Below, piece after piece: positions 19,609-27,797 of a stretch of DNA of 64,000 nucleotides. Every line of letters starts with the position of its first letter. Position 1 is the stretch's first letter. The notes under the pieces were generated by a model. That model had not been told where the DNA came from. It made no database searches and saw nothing but the letters and a program-made list of their open reading frames with translations. The DNA is from Aurantimicrobium sp. MWH-Uga1 (GTDB taxonomy: Bacteria; Actinomycetota; Actinomycetes; Actinomycetales; Microbacteriaceae): contig NZ_CP030929.1 of NCBI RefSeq assembly GCF_003325955.1, positions 310,001 to 374,000 on the forward strand, read 5' to 3'. Position numbers and translations under genes: made by a program.

Positions 19609-20121
19609 CTAATCGATTGAATCCTGCTCAACAACATCGATACTCAGTCTGCGCAGGGATTCGGCTAAGCGATGTTGTTCAGAGCGGGAAAGTGACGCTA
19701 GTAGCAGAGCTTCAGCATCCACCAGGCGCGTGATTGCTGCATCAACACGGGTGAGTCCAGCTGCGGTCATCTCCACCAGGACACCACGACCATCGTTGGG
19801 ATCCTCGCGACGGATAACAAGTCCGTTTTCAACTAAACGGTCGATGCGGTTGGTCATAGTTCCACTGGAAACCAGGGTTTGTTTCAGCAAAGCCTTCGGG
19901 CTCAGTTGATAGGGGGCGCCTTCACGGCGCAGTGCTGCAAGTACATCGAACTCCCAGGATTCCAGCTTGGATTTGTGGAAAGCATCCTTTCGGGCCCGGT
20001 CCAACAGCTTCGCTAAACGCCCAACACGCGAGAGAACTTCGAGTGGAGAAAAGTCGAGATCCGGGCGTTCGCGCTTCCACGAACGCACAATGCGGTCGAC
20101 TTCATCATTCTCTGGGGCCAT
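19609..20121 (-). CDS. MarR family transcriptional regulator
   Basis: A 170-residue winged-helix repressor. The recognition region reads SPKALLKQTLVSSGTMTNRIDRLVENGLV followed by the wing REDPNDGRGVLVEMTAAG, the standard MarR order, between residues 75 and 130. Its ligand and targets are unknown. The ATG at 20119-20121 is preceded by GATAAT at a 6-nt gap (a near-perfect -10), suggesting a leaderless message. It converges on the ABC-F gene, with the two stop codons back to back; MarR regulators next to export or resistance genes often control them, but orientation here does not show that. Confidence 0.88.
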   Translation of the reverse strand: MAPENDEVDRIVRSWKRERPDLDFSPLEVLSRVGRLAKLLDRARKDAFHKSKLESWEFDVLAALRREGAPYQLSPKALLKQTLVSSGTMTNRIDRLVENGLVIRREDPNDGRGVLVEMTAAGLTRVDAAITRLVDAEALLLASLSRSEQHRLAESLRRLSIDVVEQDSID

Positions 20122-20187
20122 GAAACCATTATCCCTTCTGGAATCTGGCAGACTGTACTAGTGACATCCAGTGCTGGATTTCACAAT

Positions 20188-20258
20188 TCCGCCATAGTGT
20201 AATGGCAGCACAACAGTCTTTGGATCTGTTGGTCTAGGTTCGAGTCCTGGTGGCGGAG
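20188..20258 (+). tRNA. tRNA-Gln (anticodon TTG)
   Basis: A 71-nt cloverleaf: acceptor TCCGCCA pairs with TGGCGGA, the anticodon loop CTTTGGA gives TTG, and the T arm is GGTTCGAGTCC-like with the TTCGAGT loop. The last pair of the anticodon stem is T-T. CCA is not encoded. It lies 26 nt upstream of glmU. Confidence 0.93.
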
Positions 20259-20284
20259 CTCCCCATAACAACATTGGAGAAACT

Positions 20285-21706
20285 TTGGCCGACGCACAGC
20301 TAGCAATCGTAGTTCTTGCGGCAGGCCAAGGAACTCGAATGAAGAGCTCAACTCCCAAGCTGTTACACAAGCTGGGTGGAGTATCAGTGGTCAGCCATGT
20401 TCTTGCAACCGCTCGCCAGCTTGATGCTGCTCACGTTGTTTCCGTGGTGCGCCACGAACGTGATCGCTTAGTTGAAGTCATCGAGGTTGATCTGCCGCAG
20501 AGCATCATTGTTGACCAGGATGAGATTCCTGGAACTGGTCGAGCTGTTGAACTTGCCGTTGCGGCACTGCCTTCTGGTTTTGCTGGTGATGTACTTGTTG
20601 TCAACGGTGATGTTCCACTCTTGGATGCTGAAACCTTGCAAGGTTTGATAAATCAGCACCGCGACGCTCAGGCAGCAGCCACAATTCTCTCAACAGTTTT
20701 AGAAGATGCAACAGGTTATGGCCGCGTTGTTCGCTCGGCAGACGGCAACCTCGAAAAACTCGTTGAACACAAAGATGCCACGGCAGAGGAACTAGCCATC
20801 AACGAAATCAACGCGGGAATTTATGTGTTCTCCGCACCTGAACTTCGTGCACAGCTCAGTAACCTCACCCTCGATAACGCCCAGGGCGAGAAATACATCA
20901 CGGATGTGATTGGTCTGCTACGTCAAGCAGGTGCAACGGTGGCTGCTGTCGAGATTTTGGATTCTTGGAAAGTTGAAGGAATCAATGACCGGGCGCAACT
21001 CTCGCGCGCAGCAGGGCTACTCAACGGATTGATTGTTCGCGGTTGGCAGCTTGCCGGTGTGACCATCACTGATCCTGCAACCACGTGGATTGATATCCAG
21101 GTTCAGCTCGCTCCAGATGTTGAAATCAAGCCAGGAACCCAGCTCCTTGGCGCCACGGTTGTCGAAACTGGCGCGGTAATTGGGCCAGACACCACGCTTC
21201 TCGATACTGAGGTGGGGGAAGGTGCTGTGGTCAAGCGCACCGATGCCACACTCTCTGTTATTGGTGCCGGCGCTTCCGTTGGCCCGTTCTCTTATTTGCG
21301 TCCAGGAACCTACCTCGAAGCTGACGGCAAGATTGGCACCTTCGTGGAGACCAAGAACGCACGCATTGGCAAGGGAAGCAAAGTTCCCCACCTGTCTTAT
21401 GTTGGCGATGCCACCATCGGTGAAGGCAGTAACATCGGTGCCGGCACGATCTTCGCGAACTATGACGGCGTGACCAAGAGTCACACCACCGTGGGTTCCC
21501 ACGTGAGAACTGGTTCTCACAACACATTCGTTGCGCCAATTAGTATTGGCGATGGAGCATACAGTGGCGCTGGTGCGGTCATTCGTAAGGATGTCCCAGC
21601 CGGAGCTCTCGCCATCAATGTTGCTCCACAGCGCAATATGGACGGCTGGGTTCAAGCCAACCGTCCCGGCACCGCCGCAGCGAAAGCTGCGGACGAGGCC
21701 AAATAA
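20285..21706 (+). CDS. glmU: Bifunctional UDP-N-acetylglucosamine pyrophosphorylase / glucosamine-1-phosphate N-acetyltransferase
   Basis: Makes UDP-GlcNAc for peptidoglycan: acetylates glucosamine-1-phosphate, then adds UMP. The N-terminal nucleotidyltransferase half has LAAGQGTRMKSSTPK (residues 11-25). The C-terminal half, from about residue 250, is a left-handed beta helix of hexapeptide repeats with the acetyltransferase motif GTFVETKNARIGKGSK and NIGAGTIFANYDG. The start is TTG at 20285, chosen because GGAGAAAC at 20275-20282 is well placed and the protein begins like its family there. 473 aa, usual length. Followed closely by prs, another precursor-supply gene. Confidence 0.94.
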   Translation: MADAQLAIVVLAAGQGTRMKSSTPKLLHKLGGVSVVSHVLATARQLDAAHVVSVVRHERDRLVEVIEVDLPQSIIVDQDEIPGTGRAVELAVAALPSGFAGDVLVVNGDVPLLDAETLQGLINQHRDAQAAATILSTVLEDATGYGRVVRSADGNLEKLVEHKDATAEELAINEINAGIYVFSAPELRAQLSNLTLDNAQGEKYITDVIGLLRQAGATVAAVEILDSWKVEGINDRAQLSRAAGLLNGLIVRGWQLAGVTITDPATTWIDIQVQLAPDVEIKPGTQLLGATVVETGAVIGPDTTLLDTEVGEGAVVKRTDATLSVIGAGASVGPFSYLRPGTYLEADGKIGTFVETKNARIGKGSKVPHLSYVGDATIGEGSNIGAGTIFANYDGVTKSHTTVGSHVRTGSHNTFVAPISIGDGAYSGAGAVIRKDVPAGALAINVAPQRNMDGWVQANRPGTAAAKAADEAK

Positions 21707-21746
21707 GTTCCCTCTCACCAGAGAAACCTCACCCGAAAGGCCTTCA

Positions 21747-22724
21747 ATGTCCGAACTTTCTGTCCCGACAAAGAAGAAGCTCGTTCTGGTGAGTGGGCGA
21801 GCGCACCCCCAGCTTGCTTCTGAGGTTGCTTCCCAGCTCAAGACTCACGTCTCGGGAACGGACCTGCGCACCTTTGCTAACGGTGAAATCTACGCTCGCT
21901 ATGACGACAGTGTTCGTGGCGCGGATGTTTTCGTAGTTCAATCACACACCGCCCCCATCAACGAATGGGTGATGGAGACCTTGATTATGGTGGACGCGCT
22001 CAAACGTGCCTCCGCCAAGCGCATCACAGTGGTTGCCCCCTTCTACCCCTACGCTCGACAGGATAAGAAAGGTCGCGGCCGCGAGCCCATCTCAGCACGT
22101 CTGATTGCTGACCTATTCAAAACTGCTGGTGCTGACCGCATCATGAGCGTGGATCTCCACGCAGCACAGATTCAGGGATTCTTCGATGGCCCTGTGGACC
22201 ACCTCTTTGCTATGCCCGTTCTTCTGGAGCACTTCCGTGCTCAACTTGACCCCGCAACCCTCACAGTGGTCTCCCCAGATATGGGCCGTGTTCGTGTGGC
22301 AGATATTTGGTCCGAAAAACTCGGTGCGCCACTGGCGATTATTCACAAGCGTCGTGACCCTAAAGTCCACAATCAGGTGACCGTTCACGAAATCGTCGGT
22401 GAAGTTGAAGGACGTGTCTGTCTACTGGTCGATGACATGATCGACACTGGTCGCACGATTGTCAAAGCTGCTGAAGCATTGGTTGCCAACGGTGCTATCG
22501 GAGTGGTTGTTGCTGCTACCCACGCAGTGTTCTCTGACCCTGCGTGTGAAATTCTGCAGTCGGAATTCATCTCAGAGGTTGTCGTCACCGACACCCTTCC
22601 GGTTCCAGAAGAGAAGCGCTTCGACAAGCTCACCATACTGCCGATTGCGCCACTGCTGGCAAGCGCAATCCACGAAGTCTTCGAAGAAGGTTCGGTTACC
22701 TCAATGTTTGATGGGGCTGCTTAA
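21747..22724 (+). CDS. prs: Ribose-phosphate pyrophosphokinase
   Basis: Makes PRPP from ribose-5-phosphate and ATP for purine, pyrimidine, His and Trp synthesis. The 325-residue protein has RIMSVDLHAAQIQGFF and the PRPP-binding loop VDDMIDTGRT near residue 230, plus the ATP-contact region HTAPINEWVMETLIM. The start is the ATG at 21747; an in-frame TTG at 21531 lies inside glmU and was discarded. The glmU-prs pairing is common in Gram-positive bacteria. A strong hairpin terminator follows. Confidence 0.95.
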   Translation: MSELSVPTKKKLVLVSGRAHPQLASEVASQLKTHVSGTDLRTFANGEIYARYDDSVRGADVFVVQSHTAPINEWVMETLIMVDALKRASAKRITVVAPFYPYARQDKKGRGREPISARLIADLFKTAGADRIMSVDLHAAQIQGFFDGPVDHLFAMPVLLEHFRAQLDPATLTVVSPDMGRVRVADIWSEKLGAPLAIIHKRRDPKVHNQVTVHEIVGEVEGRVCLLVDDMIDTGRTIVKAAEALVANGAIGVVVAATHAVFSDPACEILQSEFISEVVVTDTLPVPEEKRFDKLTILPIAPLLASAIHEVFEEGSVTSMFDGAA

Positions 22725-22765
22725 TTTCTCCACAACCTGTGACATAAGGTTTGTTGCACAGAAAC

Positions 22766-22794
22766 AAACCCCACTCAATTGAGTGGGGTTTTCT
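22766..22794 (+). terminator. Rho-independent terminator after prs
   Basis: An 11-bp perfect stem (AAACCCCACTC pairing with GAGTGGGGTTT, loop AATT) followed by a T-rich run ending TTTTCTG. It ends the glmU-prs unit and isolates vapBC. Confidence 0.9.
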
Positions 22795-22830
22795 GTTCTT
22801 ATCATGTGGTCATGACTGTGATTCAGAAGA

Positions 22831-22855
22831 TTGTATATACTTTAGATATATACAA
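22831..22855. promoter_or_regulatory. vapBC operator, inverted repeat
   Basis: TTGTATATA, seven bases, then TATATACAA: a perfect 9-bp inverted repeat. It runs into the ribosome site of vapB (AAGGAG from 22854) and contains -10-like AT-rich sequence. GTATATAC-type palindromes are known operator elements of VapBC/FitAB modules, so this is the likely autorepression site. Confidence 0.75.
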
Positions 22856-22865
22856 GGAGAAGTTC

Positions 22866-23108
22866 ATGACTTCAAGCAAAATCTTCTATAACAACACCAC
22901 TCAAGCAGTGAGGCTTCCAAAAGATGTTGCGTTTGCTCAAGACGTAACTGAGGTAGAGATATTTGTTCAAGGTGAAACTCGCGTGATAGCGCCAAAGGGG
23001 CGGAGTTTGGTTGCCTGGATGCAAACAGGGCCCCACTTTACAGAAGACTTTATGGTCGATAGAGATCAACCACTGATGCCCGAGGATGACGAAGGATTTT
23101 TCGCGTAG
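22866..23108 (+). CDS. vapB: VapB-type antitoxin
   Basis: An 80-residue antitoxin that would neutralise the PIN toxin encoded next to it and bind its own operator. The first 50 residues (SSKIFYNNTTQAVRLPKDV and a following strand-rich part) match the AbrB/MazE swapped-hairpin DNA-binding fold of VapB proteins, and the acidic C-terminal tail is the usual toxin-binding part. The start is the ATG at 22866 behind AAGGAG. A longer reading from 22779 would begin inside the terminator and was rejected. The last base of its TAG is the first of the vapC GTG. Confidence 0.88.
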   Translation: MTSSKIFYNNTTQAVRLPKDVAFAQDVTEVEIFVQGETRVIAPKGRSLVAWMQTGPHFTEDFMVDRDQPLMPEDDEGFFA

Positions 23109-23509
23109 TGGGCTACCTCTTTGACACCAACATTCTCATCCACCTTGACCGTCACGGTGATATGAAACTTGCAGAACGAATTCAAGATGTTCTTCCAAGT
23201 TCGGGAATCTCCGCGATTGCTGTGATGGAAATGTATTACGGTGTTGCTCGATCAACTCGAGTCGAAACTAATCTCGTTAAAACACAATCATTGCTGAGCA
23301 TCATTCCCATCTTCGAATTCACCGCAGCAGATGCCTACGAAACAGGCATGCTCAGGGCAGAGTTAGCGCGTGCAGGAACTCCTGTTGGTCCTTTTGACGT
23401 GTGCATTGCGGGTCAAGCACGCGCCCGTAAGCTCACACTTGTGACGGCGAATTCTCGAGAATTCGAACGTGTTCCCGGACTAAAGGTTGAAAACTGGCTC
23501 GTTAGTTAG
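23108..23509 (+). CDS. vapC: VapC-type PIN-domain ribonuclease toxin
   Basis: Toxin endoribonuclease; VapC enzymes cut tRNA or rRNA in a magnesium-dependent way. The 133-residue PIN domain has the acidic active-site residues D6 (LFDTNIL), E41 (AVMEMYYG) and D97 (GPFDVCIAG) and the closing motif TANSREFERVPGL. All catalytic positions are intact, so the toxin looks active. GTG start, overlapping vapB by one base. Its 3' end overlaps the convergent DUF4239 gene by 8 nt. Confidence 0.9.
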   Translation: MGYLFDTNILIHLDRHGDMKLAERIQDVLPSSGISAIAVMEMYYGVARSTRVETNLVKTQSLLSIIPIFEFTAADAYETGMLRAELARAGTPVGPFDVCIAGQARARKLTLVTANSREFERVPGLKVENWLVS

Positions 23510-24344
23510 CCGGAGTCTCCGGGCATACGGACATGAGTGCTGATCCCGGGTAGGACTCCTCAATTGTCTTCAGTGCTTGCGTAATCGCAGTGGGCTCAAT
23601 TGTGGGTGTCCCAACAATAGGAGCCAATGGTGAGTCCAGCACTGTGAGAGCAAGCAGAATGACGGCGAGCATTCCCCAGGCCATCGCGGCAGAGATCCGG
23701 GCAAGCCACTTTCGGTCAGCCAAGTGCATGGCCAGCAAGGCAGCCATGATGAAGCTGGCGAAGAAAATAACTAACCAGACAACGTGAGGAATCATGGCAG
23801 TATTGCCCATGACGAGCTCCTCGCGAGCATCTGTCAAGTCTGAGACGCTTCCCAAAAGAACTGGGTAGCTACCCTGTTGCTGGTTGGTATCCAGAGTGAC
23901 CTTGCTCACGTCATAGTTGAGCTTTAACAGCCAATCTTCGGTTGCGGGAGAACCACCTGGGGTTCCATTGCCAATAGCTTCCCAATCTGAGGTGGCAATG
24001 GAGCGTAGTGTGCAGACTGTGTCACGCCTGATCTCCATCCGTTGAGATTCTTCCATAGTTTCTGTCGAGGTAAACACCCCAACGCTACTGCGAGCAACAG
24101 CTTGAATATTGCTCTTGGTGTCATCAAATTCGGTAACGCCGAAGCTCAGGAGCAAACCCAGCAAAATACCAACGGCACCACCAACAAAAGCAAGAGTGTC
24201 TGTAAGGCGACCAAGCTCGTGGCCCTTCAATGACCCTTCGGTGAAACGGTTGTCGGCAAAACGGTGAATTGCTCGGCCCACAAACCACCCCACCAAGACG
24301 CAAGCAAGCAGGATGCCTTGGGTGATCAGAATTTGCACAAACAT
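23502..24344 (-). CDS. DUF4239 (bestrophin-like) membrane protein
   Basis: A 280-residue membrane protein of unknown function. Two N-terminal hydrophobic segments (residues 1-22 and 50-70), a soluble central part of about 120 residues, then two or three further segments (190-250) match the DUF4239 layout. It starts 4 nt after the stop of the upstream pfkB-type kinase gene, so it is probably the third gene of a gnd-pfkB-DUF4239 unit, translated by coupling: no ribosome site is seen before its ATG. The family assignment is by pattern and overall layout only. Confidence 0.72.
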   Translation of the reverse strand: MFVQILITQGILLACVLVGWFVGRAIHRFADNRFTEGSLKGHELGRLTDTLAFVGGAVGILLGLLLSFGVTEFDDTKSNIQAVARSSVGVFTSTETMEESQRMEIRRDTVCTLRSIATSDWEAIGNGTPGGSPATEDWLLKLNYDVSKVTLDTNQQQGSYPVLLGSVSDLTDAREELVMGNTAMIPHVVWLVIFFASFIMAALLAMHLADRKWLARISAAMAWGMLAVILLALTVLDSPLAPIVGTPTIEPTAITQALKTIEESYPGSALMSVCPETPAN

Positions 24345-24348
24345 AGTT

Positions 24349-25293
24349 TTACAAGCCTAGTTCGGCGAGAGTTGGTGGGTTACATCCAGCACGTGAACAC
24401 GTAATCGCACCGACCTCAGCAGCCAGCGTGAGCAGGTCAATCCAGTCATCTATGGTGACCTTTGCGAGAAGCTCTTCAGCGTTAGCTCCTAGTGCACCCC
24501 TGTGCTGCAAACCATACAGCGTTGCTCCCAGGAACGAGTCACCAGCTCCCACGGTGTCTACTAGTTCAATCACGGGAGCCTTCACGCTCACAGTGTCGCC
24601 TGTTGGGGTGAACAAGGTTGCCCCGTCAGCGCCGCGGGTCATGATGACGTGCTGGCCCTCGGTGGCCCAGTGGCGAGCAGTGTCGACGGGGGAGCGGTCT
24701 GGGTAGAGCCACGCTAGATCGTCATCAGAAGCCTTGACGATGTGAGCAAGTTTGATTTGGCGCTCCACGCGAACGGTCTCGTTTTCGCGCTCAAAACCCA
24801 AACCTGGACGAATGTTGAGGTCTATGACAACCGTGGAGCCTTGGGTGGAGTGGAGGTGTCCCGCTAAGTTCTCGATCACCGATGCGCCAGGTTCTATTGC
24901 TGTAGCGACAGAGCCGATGACAAGAGCAGCGGGTGGTTCTACTTCGAGGTGAAGGAAGGCACCTAGAGTCCATCCCCAGTCCGCCGTGCCCTTGAGATAG
25001 AAGCTGTAGCTAGCTTTGCCCTGCTCATCTAGTGAAGCAACTGCGAGCGAGGTGGGATCGCTGGTGCGCTCCACGAGCGAAAGGTCAATGTTTTCTGGGC
25101 TGAGCCAGTTGTGCAACTTTTCCCCGAACTTGTCGGTGCTCATGCGTCCAGCAAAGCTGACATGAGCCCCCAAGCGGGCTAGGGCAATAGACACATTGGC
25201 TGGCGCACCACCTGGCTTCGCCTGGTAGCTTCCATCAGCCTGCTGGATGAGGTCAATGAGTGCCTCACCGATGACCACTATGCGATCACTCAT
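24349..25293 (-). CDS. PfkB family carbohydrate kinase, probably fructokinase
   Basis: Ribokinase-fold sugar kinase of 314 residues. The N-terminus IVVIGEALIDLI, the KPGGAPANVSIALARLG segment and the C-terminal ATP/anion-hole motif VDTVGAGDSFLGATL, with the catalytic Asp, are intact. The GGAPANV opening is most like bacterial fructokinases (ScrK/CscK), which would use the fructose set free by amylosucrase (53088-55016); that link is inference. Ribosome site AAGGAG before the ATG at 25293. It lies 44 nt after gnd on the same strand. Confidence 0.87.
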   Translation of the reverse strand: MSDRIVVIGEALIDLIQQADGSYQAKPGGAPANVSIALARLGAHVSFAGRMSTDKFGEKLHNWLSPENIDLSLVERTSDPTSLAVASLDEQGKASYSFYLKGTADWGWTLGAFLHLEVEPPAALVIGSVATAIEPGASVIENLAGHLHSTQGSTVVIDLNIRPGLGFERENETVRVERQIKLAHIVKASDDDLAWLYPDRSPVDTARHWATEGQHVIMTRGADGATLFTPTGDTVSVKAPVIELVDTVGAGDSFLGATLYGLQHRGALGANAEELLAKVTIDDWIDLLTLAAEVGAITCSRAGCNPPTLAELGL

Positions 25294-25337
25294 CGACGTC
25301 TCCTTCGACAGTGTGGGGAGGGAAGCCCCGTTACGAG

Positions 25338-26786
25338 TTAGTGAGTGCTGGGCTCAGCTTCGATTTCAGAGCGGTCACCAGACCACAGAGTGTGGAAGGT
25401 GCCAGGCATATCAACCCGCTTGTAGGTGTGTGCACCAAAGAAGTCGCGCTGACCCTGCACCACAGAAGCAGGCAGACGCTCAGCACGGAGGCCGTCGTAG
25501 TAGGACAGCGAAGAAGCGAAAGCTGGGATGGGATATCCAGCCAGTGACGCGCCAGCGACAATGCGACGCCACGCACCTAGAGATTTAGCAACAGCATCGG
25601 TGAAGTAGCTATCAAGCAGGAGAGAGAGCAAGTTTGCGTCCTTGCCATAAGCCTCGGCAATGCGGTTGAGGAACTGTGCACGAATAATGCAACCACCTCG
25701 CCAGATCTTGGACACCGCGCCTAAGTCAATGTTCCAGTTGTATTCTTTAGCACCGGCGCGAATCGCATCGAAGCCCTGAGCATAAGCAACAATCTTCGAT
25801 GCATAGAGTGCGCGGCGCACGTCCTCAACAAATGCAGCCTTGTCAGCAACGTTGTAAGCAACAGTGTCTGAAGGAAGGTTATTGGCTGCATCGCGCTGAG
25901 CACGTTGTGAAGAAAGTGAGCGAGCGAATACTGCCTCGGCAATACCGGAAACAGGAACGCCCAAGTTCAGTGAAGTTTGCACAGTCCAGACACCTGTTCC
26001 CTTGGAACCAGCCTCATCGAGGATGACATCTACGAGTGGCTTTCCGGTCTTTGCATCAACCTGCTTGAGAACCTCAGCGGTGATCTCAATGAGGTAGGAC
26101 TCGAGCTCACCCTTGTTCCATTCGGTAAAGATGTCTGCAATCTCTGCTGGAGTGAATCCACCAATGTTGCGCAGTAGGTCATACGCCTCAGCGATGAGTT
26201 GCATGTCTGCATACTCAATACCGTTGTGAATCATCTTCACAAAGTGACCAGCCCCATCTGTGCCGACGTGAGTGACGCAAGGCTCACCCTCGGCAACAGC
26301 TGCGATGGAAGAAAGGATGGGGCCTAGGGTCTTGTATGACTCTGCCGAACCACCCGGCATGATGCTGGGGCCCTTGAGCGCGCCCTCTTCACCACCGGAA
26401 ATACCGGCGCCGACAAAGTGAATGCCGGTGGGGGAAATGGCTGCTTCGCGACGAAGAGTGTCGGTGAAGAGTGCGTTACCACCATCAACGATGATGTCGC
26501 CGGGTTCGAAACGCTCAGCGAGCTGGTTGATAACGGCGTCAGTACCAGCACCAGCCTGAACCATGATGATGGCGGTGCGGGGTTTCGCCAGCGATGCGAC
26601 GAAGTCGTCGATGGTCTCGGAGGCAATGAAACCTGCTTCGGGGTGCTCAGTAATGAGTTGTTCGGTACGCGCATAGGAGCGGTTGTAAACAGCAACGGTG
26701 TTACCTTCGCGGCTGGCAAGGTTACGTGCCAAGTTGGAACCCATAACGGCGAGTCCTACGACTCCGATGTTTGCCTTCGCGCTCAC
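25338..26786 (-). CDS. gnd: 6-phosphogluconate dehydrogenase, decarboxylating
   Basis: Third oxidative step of the pentose phosphate pathway: 6-phosphogluconate to ribulose-5-phosphate, CO2 and NADPH. The 482-residue, long-chain form has the NADP-binding GVVGLAVMGSNLARN at residues 8-22, the substrate motif FVGAGISGGEEGAL and the catalytic lysine/asparagine stretch HFVKMIHNGIEYADMQ. GTG start at 26786 with AGGAGAC upstream. Its pathway product feeds prs. Leads a probable operon with the sugar kinase and DUF4239 gene. Confidence 0.95.
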   Translation of the reverse strand: MSAKANIGVVGLAVMGSNLARNLASREGNTVAVYNRSYARTEQLITEHPEAGFIASETIDDFVASLAKPRTAIIMVQAGAGTDAVINQLAERFEPGDIIVDGGNALFTDTLRREAAISPTGIHFVGAGISGGEEGALKGPSIMPGGSAESYKTLGPILSSIAAVAEGEPCVTHVGTDGAGHFVKMIHNGIEYADMQLIAEAYDLLRNIGGFTPAEIADIFTEWNKGELESYLIEITAEVLKQVDAKTGKPLVDVILDEAGSKGTGVWTVQTSLNLGVPVSGIAEAVFARSLSSQRAQRDAANNLPSDTVAYNVADKAAFVEDVRRALYASKIVAYAQGFDAIRAGAKEYNWNIDLGAVSKIWRGGCIIRAQFLNRIAEAYGKDANLLSLLLDSYFTDAVAKSLGAWRRIVAGASLAGYPIPAFASSLSYYDGLRAERLPASVVQGQRDFFGAHTYKRVDMPGTFHTLWSGDRSEIEAEPSTH

Positions 26787-27075
26787 GAATGCGTCTCCTA
26801 GCTTGAGAAATAAAAAGGTGGGAAAAGGTAGAGAAAAAGTCGTCTCACTGAATAAGTCTCTGTGTTCAATCGTACCCGAGTTGAGTAAGCCACCTTCCTC
26901 GATTTCGCGCTGTTACGGCTTTCCCGGTACAGTAAAGACGTACTTCGGCGAGGGATATCTCTTGGATATCCGTTATCGACGCGGTGGAATGTGGCTCTTG
27001 CCGTTTCCTCACGCTGACATGCGTTCGAGTTGAAAACACGAGACGAGGCCACGGCCTCACAAGAAGGAGGCCATC
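26787..27075 (+). promoter_or_regulatory. Divergent gnd / bL25 region with structured bL25 leader
   Basis: A 289-bp gene-free stretch. For bL25, TACAGT near 26930 is a possible -10, which would give a leader of about 135 nt. That leader holds a GGATAT/ATATCC hairpin (about 26956-26974) and, just before the AAGGAGG ribosome site, GAGGCC-AC-GGCCTC. The GGCC of that second hairpin could instead pair with the GGCC right after the ribosome site, giving two competing folds. No known riboswitch was recognised. Confidence 0.4.
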
Positions 27076-27789
27076 ATGGCTGAAATTGATAACAAGGTTC
27101 CCGCAGAGGTCCGCACCCAGTTCGGTAAGGGTTTTGCTCGCCGTCTGCGTGCAGCTGGCCAGATTCCTGCCGTCGTATACGGTCACGGCTCAGAGGTGCT
27201 GCACGTCGCTCTTCCTGCACGTCAGGTTTCTCTGCTTCTTCGTAAGAAGAACGCAGTACTCGACCTCCAGATCGATGGCAAGAGCCAGCTCGCACTGGTG
27301 AAGGACGCTCAGAAGGATCCCGTACGCCAGATCATCGAGCACGTTGACCTCGTTGTCGTCACCAAGGGTGAGAAGGTTGTCGTTGACGTTCCCATCCACA
27401 TCGTGGGTACTCAGCAGTCTGGTTCAACACTTGAGCTCGACGCCAAGTCAGTCCACCTTGAGGCAGAGGCGACTCACATTCCTGAGTTCATTGAGGTTGA
27501 CATCGACGGAGCTGTTCCTGGATTCCGCGTCACCTACGCTGACCTGAAGTTGCCAGCTGACGTTGCAGTTTCTGGTGATTCTGACCGCCTCGTTGTGCAC
27601 GTACACGGTGCGAAGGCTCGTGACCTTGCAGAGTCTGGTGAAGAGCTTGCAGCTGAACTTGCTGACGAAGCAGCTCACGCTGAGCACAAGGCAGAAATCC
27701 ACGCTGAGCAGCACGACGCAGAGAAGGCAGAAGCTCTCGCTGACGCTGAGCTCTCTGGTGCAGCTGCAGCAGCTGAGGCTGCTGAGTAA
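27076..27789 (+). CDS. rplY: 50S ribosomal protein bL25 (Ctc form)
   Basis: Binds 5S rRNA in the large subunit central protuberance. The 237-residue protein is the long general-stress (Ctc) form: the N-terminal L25 domain (FGKGFARRLRAAGQIPAVVYG) and the TL5/Ctc beta domain to about residue 185, then a 50-residue tail made almost only of Ala, Glu, Asp and His. A strong ribosome site (AAGGAGG) precedes the ATG. It is followed after 8 nt by pth, the usual rplY-pth pairing. Confidence 0.94.
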   Translation: MAEIDNKVPAEVRTQFGKGFARRLRAAGQIPAVVYGHGSEVLHVALPARQVSLLLRKKNAVLDLQIDGKSQLALVKDAQKDPVRQIIEHVDLVVVTKGEKVVVDVPIHIVGTQQSGSTLELDAKSVHLEAEATHIPEFIEVDIDGAVPGFRVTYADLKLPADVAVSGDSDRLVVHVHGAKARDLAESGEELAAELADEAAHAEHKAEIHAEQHDAEKAEALADAELSGAAAAAEAAE

Positions 27790-27797
27790 TTACTCCA

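Noticed and set aside
21017..21841. 274-codon open frame on the minus strand across glmU
   Set aside because: It is antisense to the left-handed helix half of glmU, has no ribosome site and no family-like sequence; the plus-strand gene is certain.
22779..22865. Upstream start for the vapB antitoxin
   Set aside because: It would begin inside the terminator of prs and read through the operator; ATG 22866 has a good ribosome site and the usual family N-terminus.
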